The notes under the pieces are model-generated. The model was not told the origin of the DNA. It did not search any database and worked only from the letters and a program-made list of their open reading frames with translations. This document shows, piece after piece, positions 1 to 11,500 of a DNA stretch of 64,000 nucleotides. This stretch comes from Nipponacmea schrenckii. Taxonomy: Eukaryota; Mollusca; Gastropoda; Lottiidae. The stretch lies in contig JAUJPP010000001.1 in NCBI GenBank assembly GCA_030562195.1, positions 12,144,472 through 12,208,471 on the forward strand, given 5' to 3'. Both the position numbers and the translations under genes were made by a program. Positions within the stretch are counted from its first letter, which is position 1. Every line of letters starts with the position of its first letter.

Positions 1-3000
1 TCTGTTCTCTTTTCGGCATTTCATTCAAAACCTCATCCGCGATGCATAGTTCTGATAGTCTATGCTTTCTGACCTGTTTCATATGCCCTTGACGCATAGC
101 TTTGGACAATTTAGGCAATACCAAACAGTTTTGACTGAGATCAATCCGTGGATAGAGGTGACGTTGAATCTCTTCGGCAATGAATCTGTTGGTTTCTTCG
201 ATACATGCTGAGCATGATCCAGGACCAAGTATATCGCAATATTCCCCGTTGACTCCTTGGTGGTTCTGACAAAGTCTGACTCCGCGTAACGACTTGTGAT
301 TAGAAACGACTACAATACCAGGAGGCTTTGCTGCTACTCTACAGTTCAATACTGATTCGGCTTTTGTTTCGGGGCGAGGCATTCCATATCCTAAAAAGGG
401 AACTTTCGGCGCTTGATAGAAATGATGCATGATTTTCTCAGATATGTTATACGGTGAAGGAACGCTTTTAATATACTTTTGAATATATTCCCTTTCCTTT
501 TTCTGTTCCATATTTGATGGTAGGAATCTTTTGGGGTTTTTGCGCTTTCTTTTCATCTCGTCGTCTAGAAAATTCAGTGACGTCTTATCTATTGTGTATA
601 TTGATCTGGAATACAACAGAAATCATCGATTATATTGGGCAATTTGCTAAAAAAAAACTGATGCTAAAATCTTAACATGAAATGGACAATTTACCTAGAA
701 GGCAATTCATTCAGAATGGATTAGCTTTACAATCTATCGTGTGTCATAGTGTATCTAACTAAATGTTATTATAATTCAGGCTTAGCAAGTTATACATGTA
801 TATTGCAATCGAAAAGGGAGACGACCCATCCTGAAAGTTCCTCTTGCACTCTGTTGCGTTACCAAAACTGTTGAAGATCGCTGAATGCAGACACACTACG
901 CCGTGTAAAGTAAAATTTCATTTCTCTGTTTGTTGTTTTGCAAAACTATTTTACCAGGAATACAATACTTTTGGAGCCTGCAGACATAATTATACATATA
1001 AATAAGCTGTGATCGATATTAAAATGTTGAGATAGCCCCTGGAGAGATATTCAAGAAGTCAATAGAATTATAAAAGAAATGAACATTGTACTTTGAATGT
1101 TTTAAGGATTGTACCAAACGGGAAGTTGAACTCGCAGGTCAGGTTGTGATATGAAATAGTTCTTAGATTTGTTACTTCTCCGACAATATTGATCAAATTT
1201 AATCAATAAAGTGACGTCACTTAAATTTTGAATCAAGTGATCCTCATTGAATACTGTTGGTTTTGGAGTATTTTGTTATTTATCATAATAATCCGAATCA
1301 AATTCCAAAGCTATTGTTTGTCTGAAAATGCTTTAGGGTACCTAGAATTGAGTTGAGTTGAGATGTACTATATTTGAAATTGGAATTGATTTGGAAAATA
1401 ACAACAAAAGTCTCAGGATAGAGGACACATATAATTCAGTTCGAAATTTGTGGAATGAGACGAGTAAAGTATCTTTCCAGAATATAATTATGATCCACAA
1501 AACTAAATAGAACATGAAATTCCCAAAAAGAGGAATTCAAAGAGGAATTTGCGTTCGGGTTTTATGACGCCATCACTTTTCTCGAACTGATGTCACTTGT
1601 ATTTTGTTTGTCACCACCATCTCTTCAGAAAGATCACAAACCCAGTACGCTCATTGTATATATACTGAGTACACATAAAAACGTACCACTTGAAAAAGTC
1701 AATATTTAAGTTCAAATGAACTTCAATATAATTTTTATACAACAACAACATTACAGTGACGTCACCCGACAAGCCAGGTGCAAGGAATGCGAGAATTTCA
1801 TGTTAACTGTAACGCTAGGCAAATTTTCGCAAAAATGCAACATTTTGCACGCATATCACGGGAAAAAATGAATTTCACTCTGGATTGTGCACACATTACC
1901 TTTAAAAGCATGTGAATCCGAATAAAATTTCACTTCTTCACTGACACTTGTGAAACGCCGACACGATGCCGCGACTTATAGCTCCTGAACGGGAACGTGC
2001 CATTGACTTGCTTCAAAATGGCGCCAGCACCAGGGAAATTGTCAGACGAGTACACTGCGCACACACAACGATCGCAAGACTCCATCAAAGGTTTCTGCAA
2101 ACGGGGAGCACTCGGGACCGTCCTCGTCCGGGTTATCAACATGTGACAACGGCACGTCAGGGACGTCAGATCGTACTGGATCGTGTCCGAGACCGAACAG
2201 CTGCTCAAGTCCAAGGACGACGTGGATTTATACACCCGAACACCGTAAGGAACCGTCTGCGAGCTGCAGGCCTGCGTCCACGACATCCTTATTTCGGCCC
2301 CATATTGACGAATCGTCACCGAAACCAGCGTTTCAACAGGACAACGCTATAGGGCACACATTGCAATGGTGTCCATGCAGTACCTTGCACAGCAGAACAT
2401 CCCCGTGCATCAGTAGCCAGCTCTGTCGCCCGACCTCTCCCCTGTCGAGCACTTATTGAGTGGAATTGGATTTCACGTCGACGCCAGATGGACAACATCC
2501 GGGAACTTGAGGTTGCCCTTGTTCAAGAGTGGAATTCTATCCCTCAGAACACTATCCAGAGTCTGATCAACTCCATGCGACGACGATGTACGGCATGTGT
2601 GAATGCAAATGGCGGTCACACCCGTTATTGATTTTCCTGTTTGACCCCTACACCAGTTAAGTCTCGCTCGCGCATTAACATTATCGTGAATAAAATTTCA
2701 TGATGTTTACATGTCTTCTTAAACCATTCATTATCTCAAAAGCATCATAAGTATATACTTCACATATCCACCCGTGGAGTTTTTCCAGATTTCGTGAGTG
2801 GTGCGTTTTCATTTGGACTGAGTATATCTTTATACTCGTGGATAACTTAATGCAAGAATAGACCAGACAGAATGTCCAATTTAGTGTACAGTGCAGAATA
2901 ATTGATACAGTAGAAAATAGAAGTATCGGGAATCAAACCCCACCCTAGGTTGGTTTTTTTGTCAGGCTACTGGCATTCTTACCCATGATCTGTGATATTT

Positions 3001-4029
3001 TTAGGTAATCGAGATGATCTTGGTGTATCAACACTAACTGCATCATCTTGTGGTTTCCATAATTTATCTTCTAATAACGGTCCTCTCCACGTCCGAACAT
3101 CTAAATTTTCGTGAAGTACTTCGTACAGATAAGGTTCTCTGAAAATTAGATAGAAAATTGGTTGGCTATAAGAAAAAAAAAAGACCAATGTCAAATCTAT
3201 AAAAAAATCAAAGCGCTCTTAGTGAATGGAACAAGGCGTCATACAGTTCTGATCTTCTACAGGCGGTGCATATCAACAATGTATCGAAACAGCTACTGTA
3301 GCTATACCATCAATACTTCCCTCAATCAACAACCCAGTCTGCTGTCTGTTTTCCTTTTCCGACGTTCTCTTAATATTGAACTTGGTTGTATTGTTTCAAC
3401 GATTCATAGAGAGAATAGTACACATGTGTATAGGTCAGATTTCCAGAACAGGTAAAGGGCTGTGACATACTTTATAAGCGGGTCGTCCTTTGATCGCCCA
3501 ATGCCGAGGATGTTGAAGTGCACAATAGTGGGCTTTAAATGACAGTATTTGAATATGAAAGCACAAGACCCAACCATGAGATTAGATTAAGTAGTAAATT
3601 AATTAACATGAAATACCAATATTTATAGTAGAAAAAAGCTTTTAGAATAAAGAAAAGATGTTAGTTAACAAAATGGATATAAAATTTCAGTACATATAAT
3701 GTATGTTTTTGTGGTTTCCTTACCTCTCAGATATAATATCACGTATTTGAGCCTCAATATCCATAATGTCTTGCCAACTGGTCAATAAAACGGGGAATGG
3801 ATTAACTATAAGCCGAAATCCGTAAATCCATTTTATATAATCCACTAATATCGTGTAGTTACCAACAATCTTAACGAAATAACCGTTTTGAAACTGTGAA
3901 TGGCGAACGGTTTGCTACGTTTTTGCCAAATTTTGGCATTCCAATTAAACCTATATGAATGTGCCTGAACGCCACCAAAGCCGCTAGTTGATGCAGATTC
4001 CTCGTGTAAACGCTAGACTTCTTGAACAT
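1..4029 (-). CDS. Unidentified gene, 5' part (runs off left edge)
   Basis: I do not recognise this protein. Three exons join in one frame with good splice sites: 3724-3777, 2983-3138 and 1-605 (still open at the edge). A possible first exon, 3884-4029, starts at a Met (MFKKSSVYTRN...) and fits in phase, but its donor (CG|GTTATT) is weak. The joined N-terminal part is about 320 residues, basic and without a signal peptide or membrane segment. The large last exon has a Lys/Arg-rich stretch (DEMKRKRKNPKRF), a GYGMPRPETK segment, and a Cys/His cluster spaced C-x10-C-x7-C-x2-C that could bind metal (inference). The 605-nt uninterrupted frame next to AT-rich, stop-filled introns supports coding. 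The intron between exons 2983-3138 and 1-605 holds a Tc1-type element. Start uncertain; the coding status of the three downstream exons is fairly sure. Confidence 0.7.
1663..2824 (+). mobile_element. Decayed Tc1/mariner-type DNA transposon
   Basis: Imperfect terminal inverted repeats of about 30 bp lie at 1663-1692 and 2795-2824 (TACTGAGTAC... against TACTCAGTCC...), each flanked by TA, the Tc1/mariner target. Inside is a broken transposase: residues from 1966 (MPRLIAPERERAIDLL...) form the N-terminal paired helix-turn-helix region, then the frame is lost near 2345. The C-terminal part resumes in other frames with SPDLSPVEH near 2426-2452 (the usual Tc1 catalytic-Glu region) and continues to a stop at 2629-2631. 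About a third of a normal ~340-residue transposase is missing, including the region with the first catalytic Asp. Non-functional; inserted in an intron of the unidentified minus-strand gene. Confidence 0.85.
1966..2631 (+). pseudogene. Tc1-like transposase remnant
   Basis: Open from ATG 1966 to a stop at 2350-2352 with a helix-turn-helix N-terminus (REIVRRVHCAHTTIARLHQRF), followed by out-of-frame remains of the DDE domain (SPDLSPVEH; later MDNIRELEVALVQEWNSIP). At least two frameshifts and an internal deletion make it a pseudogene. Its ends are defined by the surrounding inverted repeats. Confidence 0.8.
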
Positions 4030-7000
4030 AGAGGAGTTAATGTGTCGATGATCAAATTGCCTTTATCTTCTCGCAAAAGGTTTCAATTGGGATAAAATAT
4101 GGTCAAAGGCAATGGGGGTCGGCTATTGATCGACTTGTCAATTGTTTAAAGCCATTGAGATCTATAGTGTTGCTAAATTGTGGTTCAGTGACTGTAACCT
4201 ACATGGTATTCCAAACAGACCTAGGCCAACTACTAAACAAATTGGAAAATATAAATAGAAAGAACAGATCGTATTATACAATAATATATTTATTTCCAAT
4301 AAAAGTGATCAATAAGGCTTACAACAATCAACTGGATTAAACTAAACTAAAAATCTTAGTGAACCAGCTGGTACATTAATTGTGTACCACGTTTATCACA
4401 ACTAACTGATAAACATACACCGTTGTTGAAGGAACATGCTTAACCTTTACCCCCAACAACATTAGAAATCAAAATATAGCAATTACAATAAGCTAACTTA
4501 TACGTATTTCTAAAGATACCTTTACATAAAACTGTTTGTGGGGAACACAAAACTTAAAATGATAGAGTTCAGAGCCTTATAACGGATAAAGCCAGAACAC
4601 ACTCTTAACTATCTACAGCACAAAATCAATATTTAAATCCCGTCTATAACGCATTAAAACATAGTTCAATTTAGGTTTAAAAAATGTGTAGCATTTTATC
4701 AAAGCAAATTTCAGTCAATCAAGTTAAGTTCGCAATTCACAGAAAATGTTTCAGTTGCAGATTTCAGACCGATCTTGCCAATTACGTTGGTTCCGTAAGG
4801 TTTTGGAGACTGCCAAGAGTTGCAGTTTCTTCTACGAAAATATCATTTGATTTAATTAGTAGACCGTCGTGATAATTTTCAATTCTTTCTAATCATAGAG
4901 AGCCCTGGAATGCAATCAGTGTCATTTAAATTCACAAACTGCGATGCGATACCGCTTCACTTGAACATTGTACAAACAGTTTTATTTTTTAATTAAGGTT
5001 AGCACTGTGCAAATATTTATATCTAGCTTAAGAACAGAATGCGATTCAACAGACTGATCAGGAAATATATTCATTTTAAACATGGTCATCGATTCCTCCT
5101 TTTAATTTTAACTTTCGTCAGTGACGTTATAAGCCATGACAAGGATAAACTATGTCCAATTAACGGAGGCTCACTAGGTATGTGTTTCAGGAACACTTAC
5201 AGCTTATGTTTGCACCATTCTTATTTTCTGTCCTATATGTCTGAGGTAGCCGAGTAATGCAAAAGATCAGTAGCACAAATATAAACTGTCAATGTCCGTT
5301 GTTCAATAACAATCAGTAATTTTCTTTAAAAAGCCTTTTAGACTAAGTTGTGTTAAATTAAAGCTAAATCAAACAATTCCTATTATCAATACAGACCCAG
5401 AAAAAATAATTGTTATTAAATAACAAGGTATAGATAGGGAGAAGAGAGGGAAAAGCTGCCATTTAATTACCATAGAAAGGGGGACAAACCACTACAGGGC
5501 GACTAAATAAAAGAAATACGACATCAGCTGATAGCATCCTATTTCTGCTTTCATATCACTTTTTAGAATCAAAATAAACTCACTTTTAGTCCTCATTTTT
5601 CTTTTTTTGTGAGTATGCCAAATTCTCAATTTTTTGTAGAAACCTACAGTTGATATTTTTCATGAGATTCCAGATATATAAGAAAAGGTAAAATTATTAT
5701 CTAATATAGATGATCAATTTGTTCATAATATACAATCCACTAAAATAATACACATAAAATATACTATATACATATTACAAAAGACCTCCACCCAAACATA
5801 TTTGTTTGGCTTCTGATAGTTTGACTTTTTGTCTGGAGTTGGCTGGATGAGTCAGAAAAAAATAAGTCATTTTTATTTAAACTATGGTCATAAGGATGAA
5901 AGTGAACATATTTAACTTGCATAATTTCATCTTGCTGTTTTTTGGATAGTAGAGTTAAGTGTTAAGATATGAACATTTGTTAGCTTCCAAAGACCCTTTT
6001 AAAAGGACCATGTTTTTTCTGACCAAGCTAGCCTACAACTGTCAAGAACAACTATTAGAATGTATCTGTAATGATTCATTTTTTGTCCAGTCTAACAACA
6101 CTAGCTGAATAAAAGTTAATGAATAAGGAGAGAGCAATTTTTCAGCAATGTGTTGCCTACATTTAATTCTTACACCAGTTTTCATTTTATATAGATTCTG
6201 AATACTTTAAAAGCAGATACTATTTGTTGTAAATATAGATACACAAAATACTATACAGTCAATCTAAAATATATTTACAATAGGTGTACAATATACAATA
6301 GGTGTACAATATACAAAGATAACCCAATTAAATTATTTGTTGTTTGTAGAATTGGAAAATAAGTGAAACATAAACACACCAAAAACATGATTGAATCCAA
6401 ATAAAAGTATATCTACATACAATGTGTGACACACACACACAACTTAAAAGGATACTTTGAATAAGATTGGTTTCATGATGGTATTAAGGATAAAGTACGA
6501 ATGTTTGAAGATTGGCTAGTAACATTTTAACAAATTATAGATTTTCATTTCTTTATCACTAGCATTAACAATAGAATAGCATTTTCATCAGCAGAATAAC
6601 AAATGAATTACTTGAAATCACCTTTTTGGGGAAATGTATGGTGGCACACTAAAAACTCATTACACTTTTTGTTTGTAGATTTAAAAAAAAAAAAAGGTTG
6701 GTCAAAATATTTCCGCTAAGCTGTAATTTTGTGAAAAGATATCTAATATCTCTTTAATACTGAAAATTGATTTGTCTGATACTTAATGAATAATCCCGAC
6801 CCACCTGAATATATCCGTGTAGATCACAACTTCTTTGATAGCAAAACACATAATAGTTACAATATTGTGTTGTCTTAAAGCAGGCTTGTGTGTTTTATGA
6901 AGAAAATATGAACAGGATATTAGTCTTACTATATCAGAAACAATCATGACACCACATTGAAACCTTACACAAAATTTTACATTCCTATACATTGATATGT

Positions 7001-7477
7001 TTTTTATTTCACAATAAGGCTTCTTCTGGATGGTTTGTGTGAGACTACATATACAACCAAATTTAAACAAAAATGGCACAAAAAATTATCAATTGATGGG
7101 GCATTTGTTTAACAAACATCATTTTGCTATAATTCCTTCAGAAGAAAAGATTTCAATATGCAATTGTTGAAAAGAATAACAGCAAAGGGATGAAAGACCT
7201 CTATATTAGTAGACTTCATGTAAATACAGGTATATTCTTTTATCAAAGTCAATATAAAAATGAAAATACTCATGTATTATTATATATTATACAATTAAGT
7301 TAAATACTTCCTCAATCTTCTTTATCAGTAGGTTTTATTTTCATCCATGTAAATTTTTAACTGAAATCTACAGTAATAGAATTTCTATTGACTACTTTAT
7401 TGATCAAATGCTATATAGATTATTGATCTCATTTTCGGACTATATTTTACAATAAAAAAAGAACATTTTTTGAAGAG

Positions 7478-7733
7478 ACTGTAAAAAGGTTTCCAACATT
7501 TTTTATGCATATGGTGGACACTGATAGCATCAATTTGCAACATTTCAATTTTCAATGAGACCTCTGTGGTTTTTGCAATTCGACTAAACTTTCATAGCCA
7601 ACAAGCATATATTGAGATTAGATTTTGATTTAGTTTTAGTGGACCACAGACATAACCCTCCAAATGAAAATTGAAAAGGTGCAAAATGATGCTATCAGTG
7701 TCAATTTAGACAACATCTTTACAATCCTTTTAA
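7478..7733. mobile_element. Palindromic MITE, family A
   Basis: Two arms face each other: a left arm with CACTGATAGCATCAATTTGC and a right arm with GCTATCAGTGTC, both next to sequence of the type AATTTTCAATGAGACCTCTG and its complement. The outer edges resemble the family ends (TGTAAAGAGGTTTT / ACAATCCTTTTAA). Other copies lie at 10317-10447, 16342-16611, 19691-19914, 21451-21600, 24608-24856 and 42189-42452. Confidence 0.75.
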
Positions 7734-8149
7734 CTTTAAAAATAACGTTTTCTAAAGACATCCAAATTGGATGATCCATCACAATAACAAACTCAACTAA
7801 TCAGATTCTTTGAAGTTTTAATTTTAATATAGTTACATAAATCAAGTTCTGAACATTTATTCAGATCCAAAATAAATGTCACTGAAAGCTGTCTTTGAAA
7901 AAATCTCTTCAGAGACTTAAGAAAGCGAGGAAACCCAACTTTAATTACAATCAATTAGATTATATTCAATAAATTAGAGTTCAAAAGGATTAAAAAAAGA
8001 GATTATAAACAATAGTTACTTTACAATTATATTTAATATTTCTTTATATATAACTTATATAAAATATTTCTTGTATTTAGAGCTGAATCATAGAAATGCT
8101 TTAATATCCTTGAATGATGTCTCTCAATCAATTCCAGAGGTCAGGTTTA

Positions 8150-8420
8150 TTGCCCACCTCTATGGGTGAGTTAATATTTCAAAATGAGTTGACTTCTATA
8201 AGTGAGTTGACCAAAAAGTCATCAAAATTTGTCATCAAAATTTGGTATGAAGAATAAGTTGACATATGAAAGAAATGGAAGTTGACTTGAATCAAAGTAA
8301 GTTGACCTATATGGGAAATGCCTGTATTTAGTCCTGTCAAGTTGAACTTCAAATCAAAAGTGAGTTGACCTTTTATTGAAGTTAAAAAGGAGTTGATCTC
8401 TAAAGTGAGCTCAAATGTGT
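8150..8420. repeat. Degenerate tandem repeat around GTGAGTTGACC
   Basis: The core GTGAGTTGACC or AAGTTGACC recurs about ten times at uneven spacing of roughly 25-35 bp. It lies just downstream of the ARHGAP1 stop codon on the minus strand, so it is probably in its 3' UTR. Confidence 0.6.
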
Positions 8421-8581
8421 AGGTATCCTAGGAAAAGTGGCTTGAACTGTGCAGAAAAATTGAGTTTCATTAAATTTACTCTGTAGAATTAGTGAATTGA
8501 CCTCAGAAACCTTCATAATAATAGAAATTAAAATACTTCCTCTATAATTCAGCTCTGCAGTATAAAAACCCTTAAAATTTA

Positions 8582-11500
8582 TCATCTAATAAAAACCTGA
8601 TCAAATTTTTCTATAAGAATCAACGCAAACATGTTCACATGGGATAAGGATAAGAGATTGGATTGACCTTTAGGCCAAACTAAATTAGGACCAAACACAA
8701 TAGCTAGATTCATAGGCGTCATTTTATTTATAGCTTGTTTCTCTGTCACCTGTAATAGTAAGTACATTAACATTAACTATGATTGTGTATAGTTTATATA
8801 TTATAATATAGTATTATATATATATTATATAATGTAATAGTTGTAATAAAGAGATGGTAATAAAGCTTTTAACATTTGGAAAATCAAATGGGTTTTGAAA
8901 AATATCTTAATCAAGAAAAGCTCCTAAAAAATCACTCCTCTACAAACAAGAATGGAAACACAAACAAACCAATATTGTTGAAAACTAGATGACATCATAA
9001 TTATTCGGACACTCCACATACTGTATCTAAGCATGAACAGAAAATTTTAGTTCTTAAGAATGGTCAATATAAGTATATTGATCAGTGAACGGACCTGCTG
9101 TCATAAAGTTACAGAATCCCTTATAATCTTGAAAACTCACAAACTTAAATCACTTTTGAAAGATGCTTAATCAATTTATTAAGCTTTTTCAATAATCAAA
9201 TGCATGTTTATAGATATTTATTTATTTGTTATGTCATTTGTGGCAGCAGGTATATTTACAGATGTATAGAGCTTTTATTGACCAAGTTTAAAATTTTCAA
9301 ATTTTATGTTCATTCCAAGACGTATTATCCCTCTAACAACAAGTCAAATTAGGGGTATGAAGTCCTATTGTATTGTAAAAGTAATTAATTCTAGCAGAGA
9401 AACAAAGAAACTAACCTGTGTTAAGAACTGCATGATATATTTGAGTACTATATAGTTATCTTCCGGCATTTCTTCTCGCAATAGTCTTTGTACTTCTACT
9501 AACTGTTTATTACTATCTAATACTATCAATTACAATAAATACCAATTGATTAATTATTGTTTCACACAATTTCACCCAGTATCATGCACAGTCAAACTCT
9601 TTGCTTCATTTCATTGCACATGAACAAAATGCAATTAAAGAACAGGTTCATCATTTTTTTTAATCTCAGAAATAGGAATTCATTAACTAAGCTAATCAGT
9701 AATAATAGTGTTCACAGCTCATTGTCTAAAGTTGAGCTTTCAAATCCATGTGTGTAGAAAGTAAAATTCCTTGTGGGAGGTATGTTTTAAGGATTATGTG
9801 ATTTTCGTGTATTTCCAGAAATTATGTTCATATATTCAATTCCTCAAAAATGACTAACCTGTCACTCCTTGACTGAATCAAATATTTGTTGTGAGCCACT
9901 GTTTTGAGTTAATTTCAATATATTTCAATGAATAAATTCCAAATTTATAAATATCCTCAGTGTGCCTTTATCAAGAAATTGGGGTTTTGACAATGGTGGC
10001 AATGGGCAGTACAAAAAGTGGTTTTAAATTTTTAAATTTCACTTGTAGACAGGGGTTTTTCTAATTTTGGAAAATGATAGCTAGAATTGAGTGATTTGGT
10101 ATGAAGGTAAAAACATAGATGAACATATCAATTTAATACTTACAATGTAATCTAGTAATTGGTTCATGTAAATCATATGTTAAAATAGGATCCTGAAGTT
10201 CTCTGAGGAATGTCTTTAATAAAACAGCTGGAACATGTACATCTCCAATTTCATTGAAATCTACTTCTTTACCTACAATATATAATCACATCTTTCTACA
10301 AGAAACTTTGCTATACTGACATCATCAATTATTTCGTTCTAGTGATATTGCAGGAACCACAGATGTCTGACTGAAAATTGGCATGGTGCAATTGATCAGT
10401 ATCCCCGAACAATTTAAGTTGAGAAAACCTCTTTACAATTCCTTTAAGGTTGAAGTTGCAAAACACAATAGCAGGATGGTCTCAAGATTTGTAAAGCACA
10501 AATCATATAGTGGGTATTCAATTCATTATATATAAAGTATTTATACCTTCATTAAAATCACGTTGTACTTGTTTTAAAGTCACAGCACGAGCTGATCTAC
10601 GGAATATACCATCTACTTCTAAAGCTGAAATGATAAATCAAGTGAGGTTTGTTGTATTCAAATACTAGTTCAGAGTGAAAATTTGGACAAATACAGCCTA
10701 AAACAGAACCCTTGTGTTTTTCAGCACAGATTTGACCTCTCATGTATGACAATCAACTGAAGCCTGTTTGCTACAAACTGTTAATGTGAAAGATTCCTTA
10801 ACAGTTGGAATATGCAAGGGAAAATTAATGCCACAAACATTTGATTTGAAACTCAAGAGTAGAAAACATACCATTTGCCTTTAAATACTCCACTGTTTGA
10901 TCAACTACAATAGGAATAATCCTACCAGAATTTTCTTTGATGCTGAAATAAACGAAAAACAAAATTGAACACTTCTAGTCTGCTAGTTTGCACAGATTAA
11001 GTAGATATGTGAATTTGCTCTACACAATATTCCAGTCAATCATATTGTAAATGGTTACAGATAATACTAGGAAGATTTATGCTTGGCCATTAAGCAGCTG
11101 GGCGCCGTTTCACTAAGGTCTGTAAGTATTTACGTATGTTTTATACTTACGCTTAACGTAAGTATTTACTTATGTCCGTTTCACTAAAGCATGCGTAAGT
11201 ATAGTTTCATACTTACGTACATAATTTTACCTAAGTAAAAATATCAGTGACGTAAAATGCATAAATGATGACGTCTCTCACACGAAGAGTGATTTCTTAC
11301 CATTGACTATTCGACAGCATAATTCGATTTGCATTCGAGTATTCGAAGATATTTTCAGTTTAAAGATTGTTTTGAAAAATTTGCTCCCTATCTTTATTTA
11401 TAAAATTATTTTTATTTACATTCTGGTTGTATCTTCGGGAACAATAAATAGAATCGAAGTACCAAAATAACAGAAAGCCTTCGGAAGAAAACATTCTTTC

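Larger units (their letters stand above)
4030..8581. other. Intergenic, mostly featureless AT-rich DNA
   Basis: Between the unidentified gene and the ARHGAP1 stop. I see no supported exons. The right part should include the ARHGAP1 3' UTR, whose end I cannot place. It holds a MITE (7478-7733), a two-copy 18-bp repeat near 6282-6316, a short CA run near 6427, and a degenerate array near 8150-8420. Confidence 0.6.

Noticed and set aside
1930..2319. 129-codon minus-strand frame over the Tc1 element
   Set aside because: Antisense shadow of the transposase N-terminus.
3777..3899. Open minus-strand frame directly upstream of exon 3724-3777 (..GYFVKIVGNYTILVDYIKW..)
   Set aside because: Could be an extension of that exon, but no good acceptor or start is seen upstream and a pyrimidine-rich acceptor (TTTTATTGACCAG) sits at the exon edge. 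Left open, not annotated.
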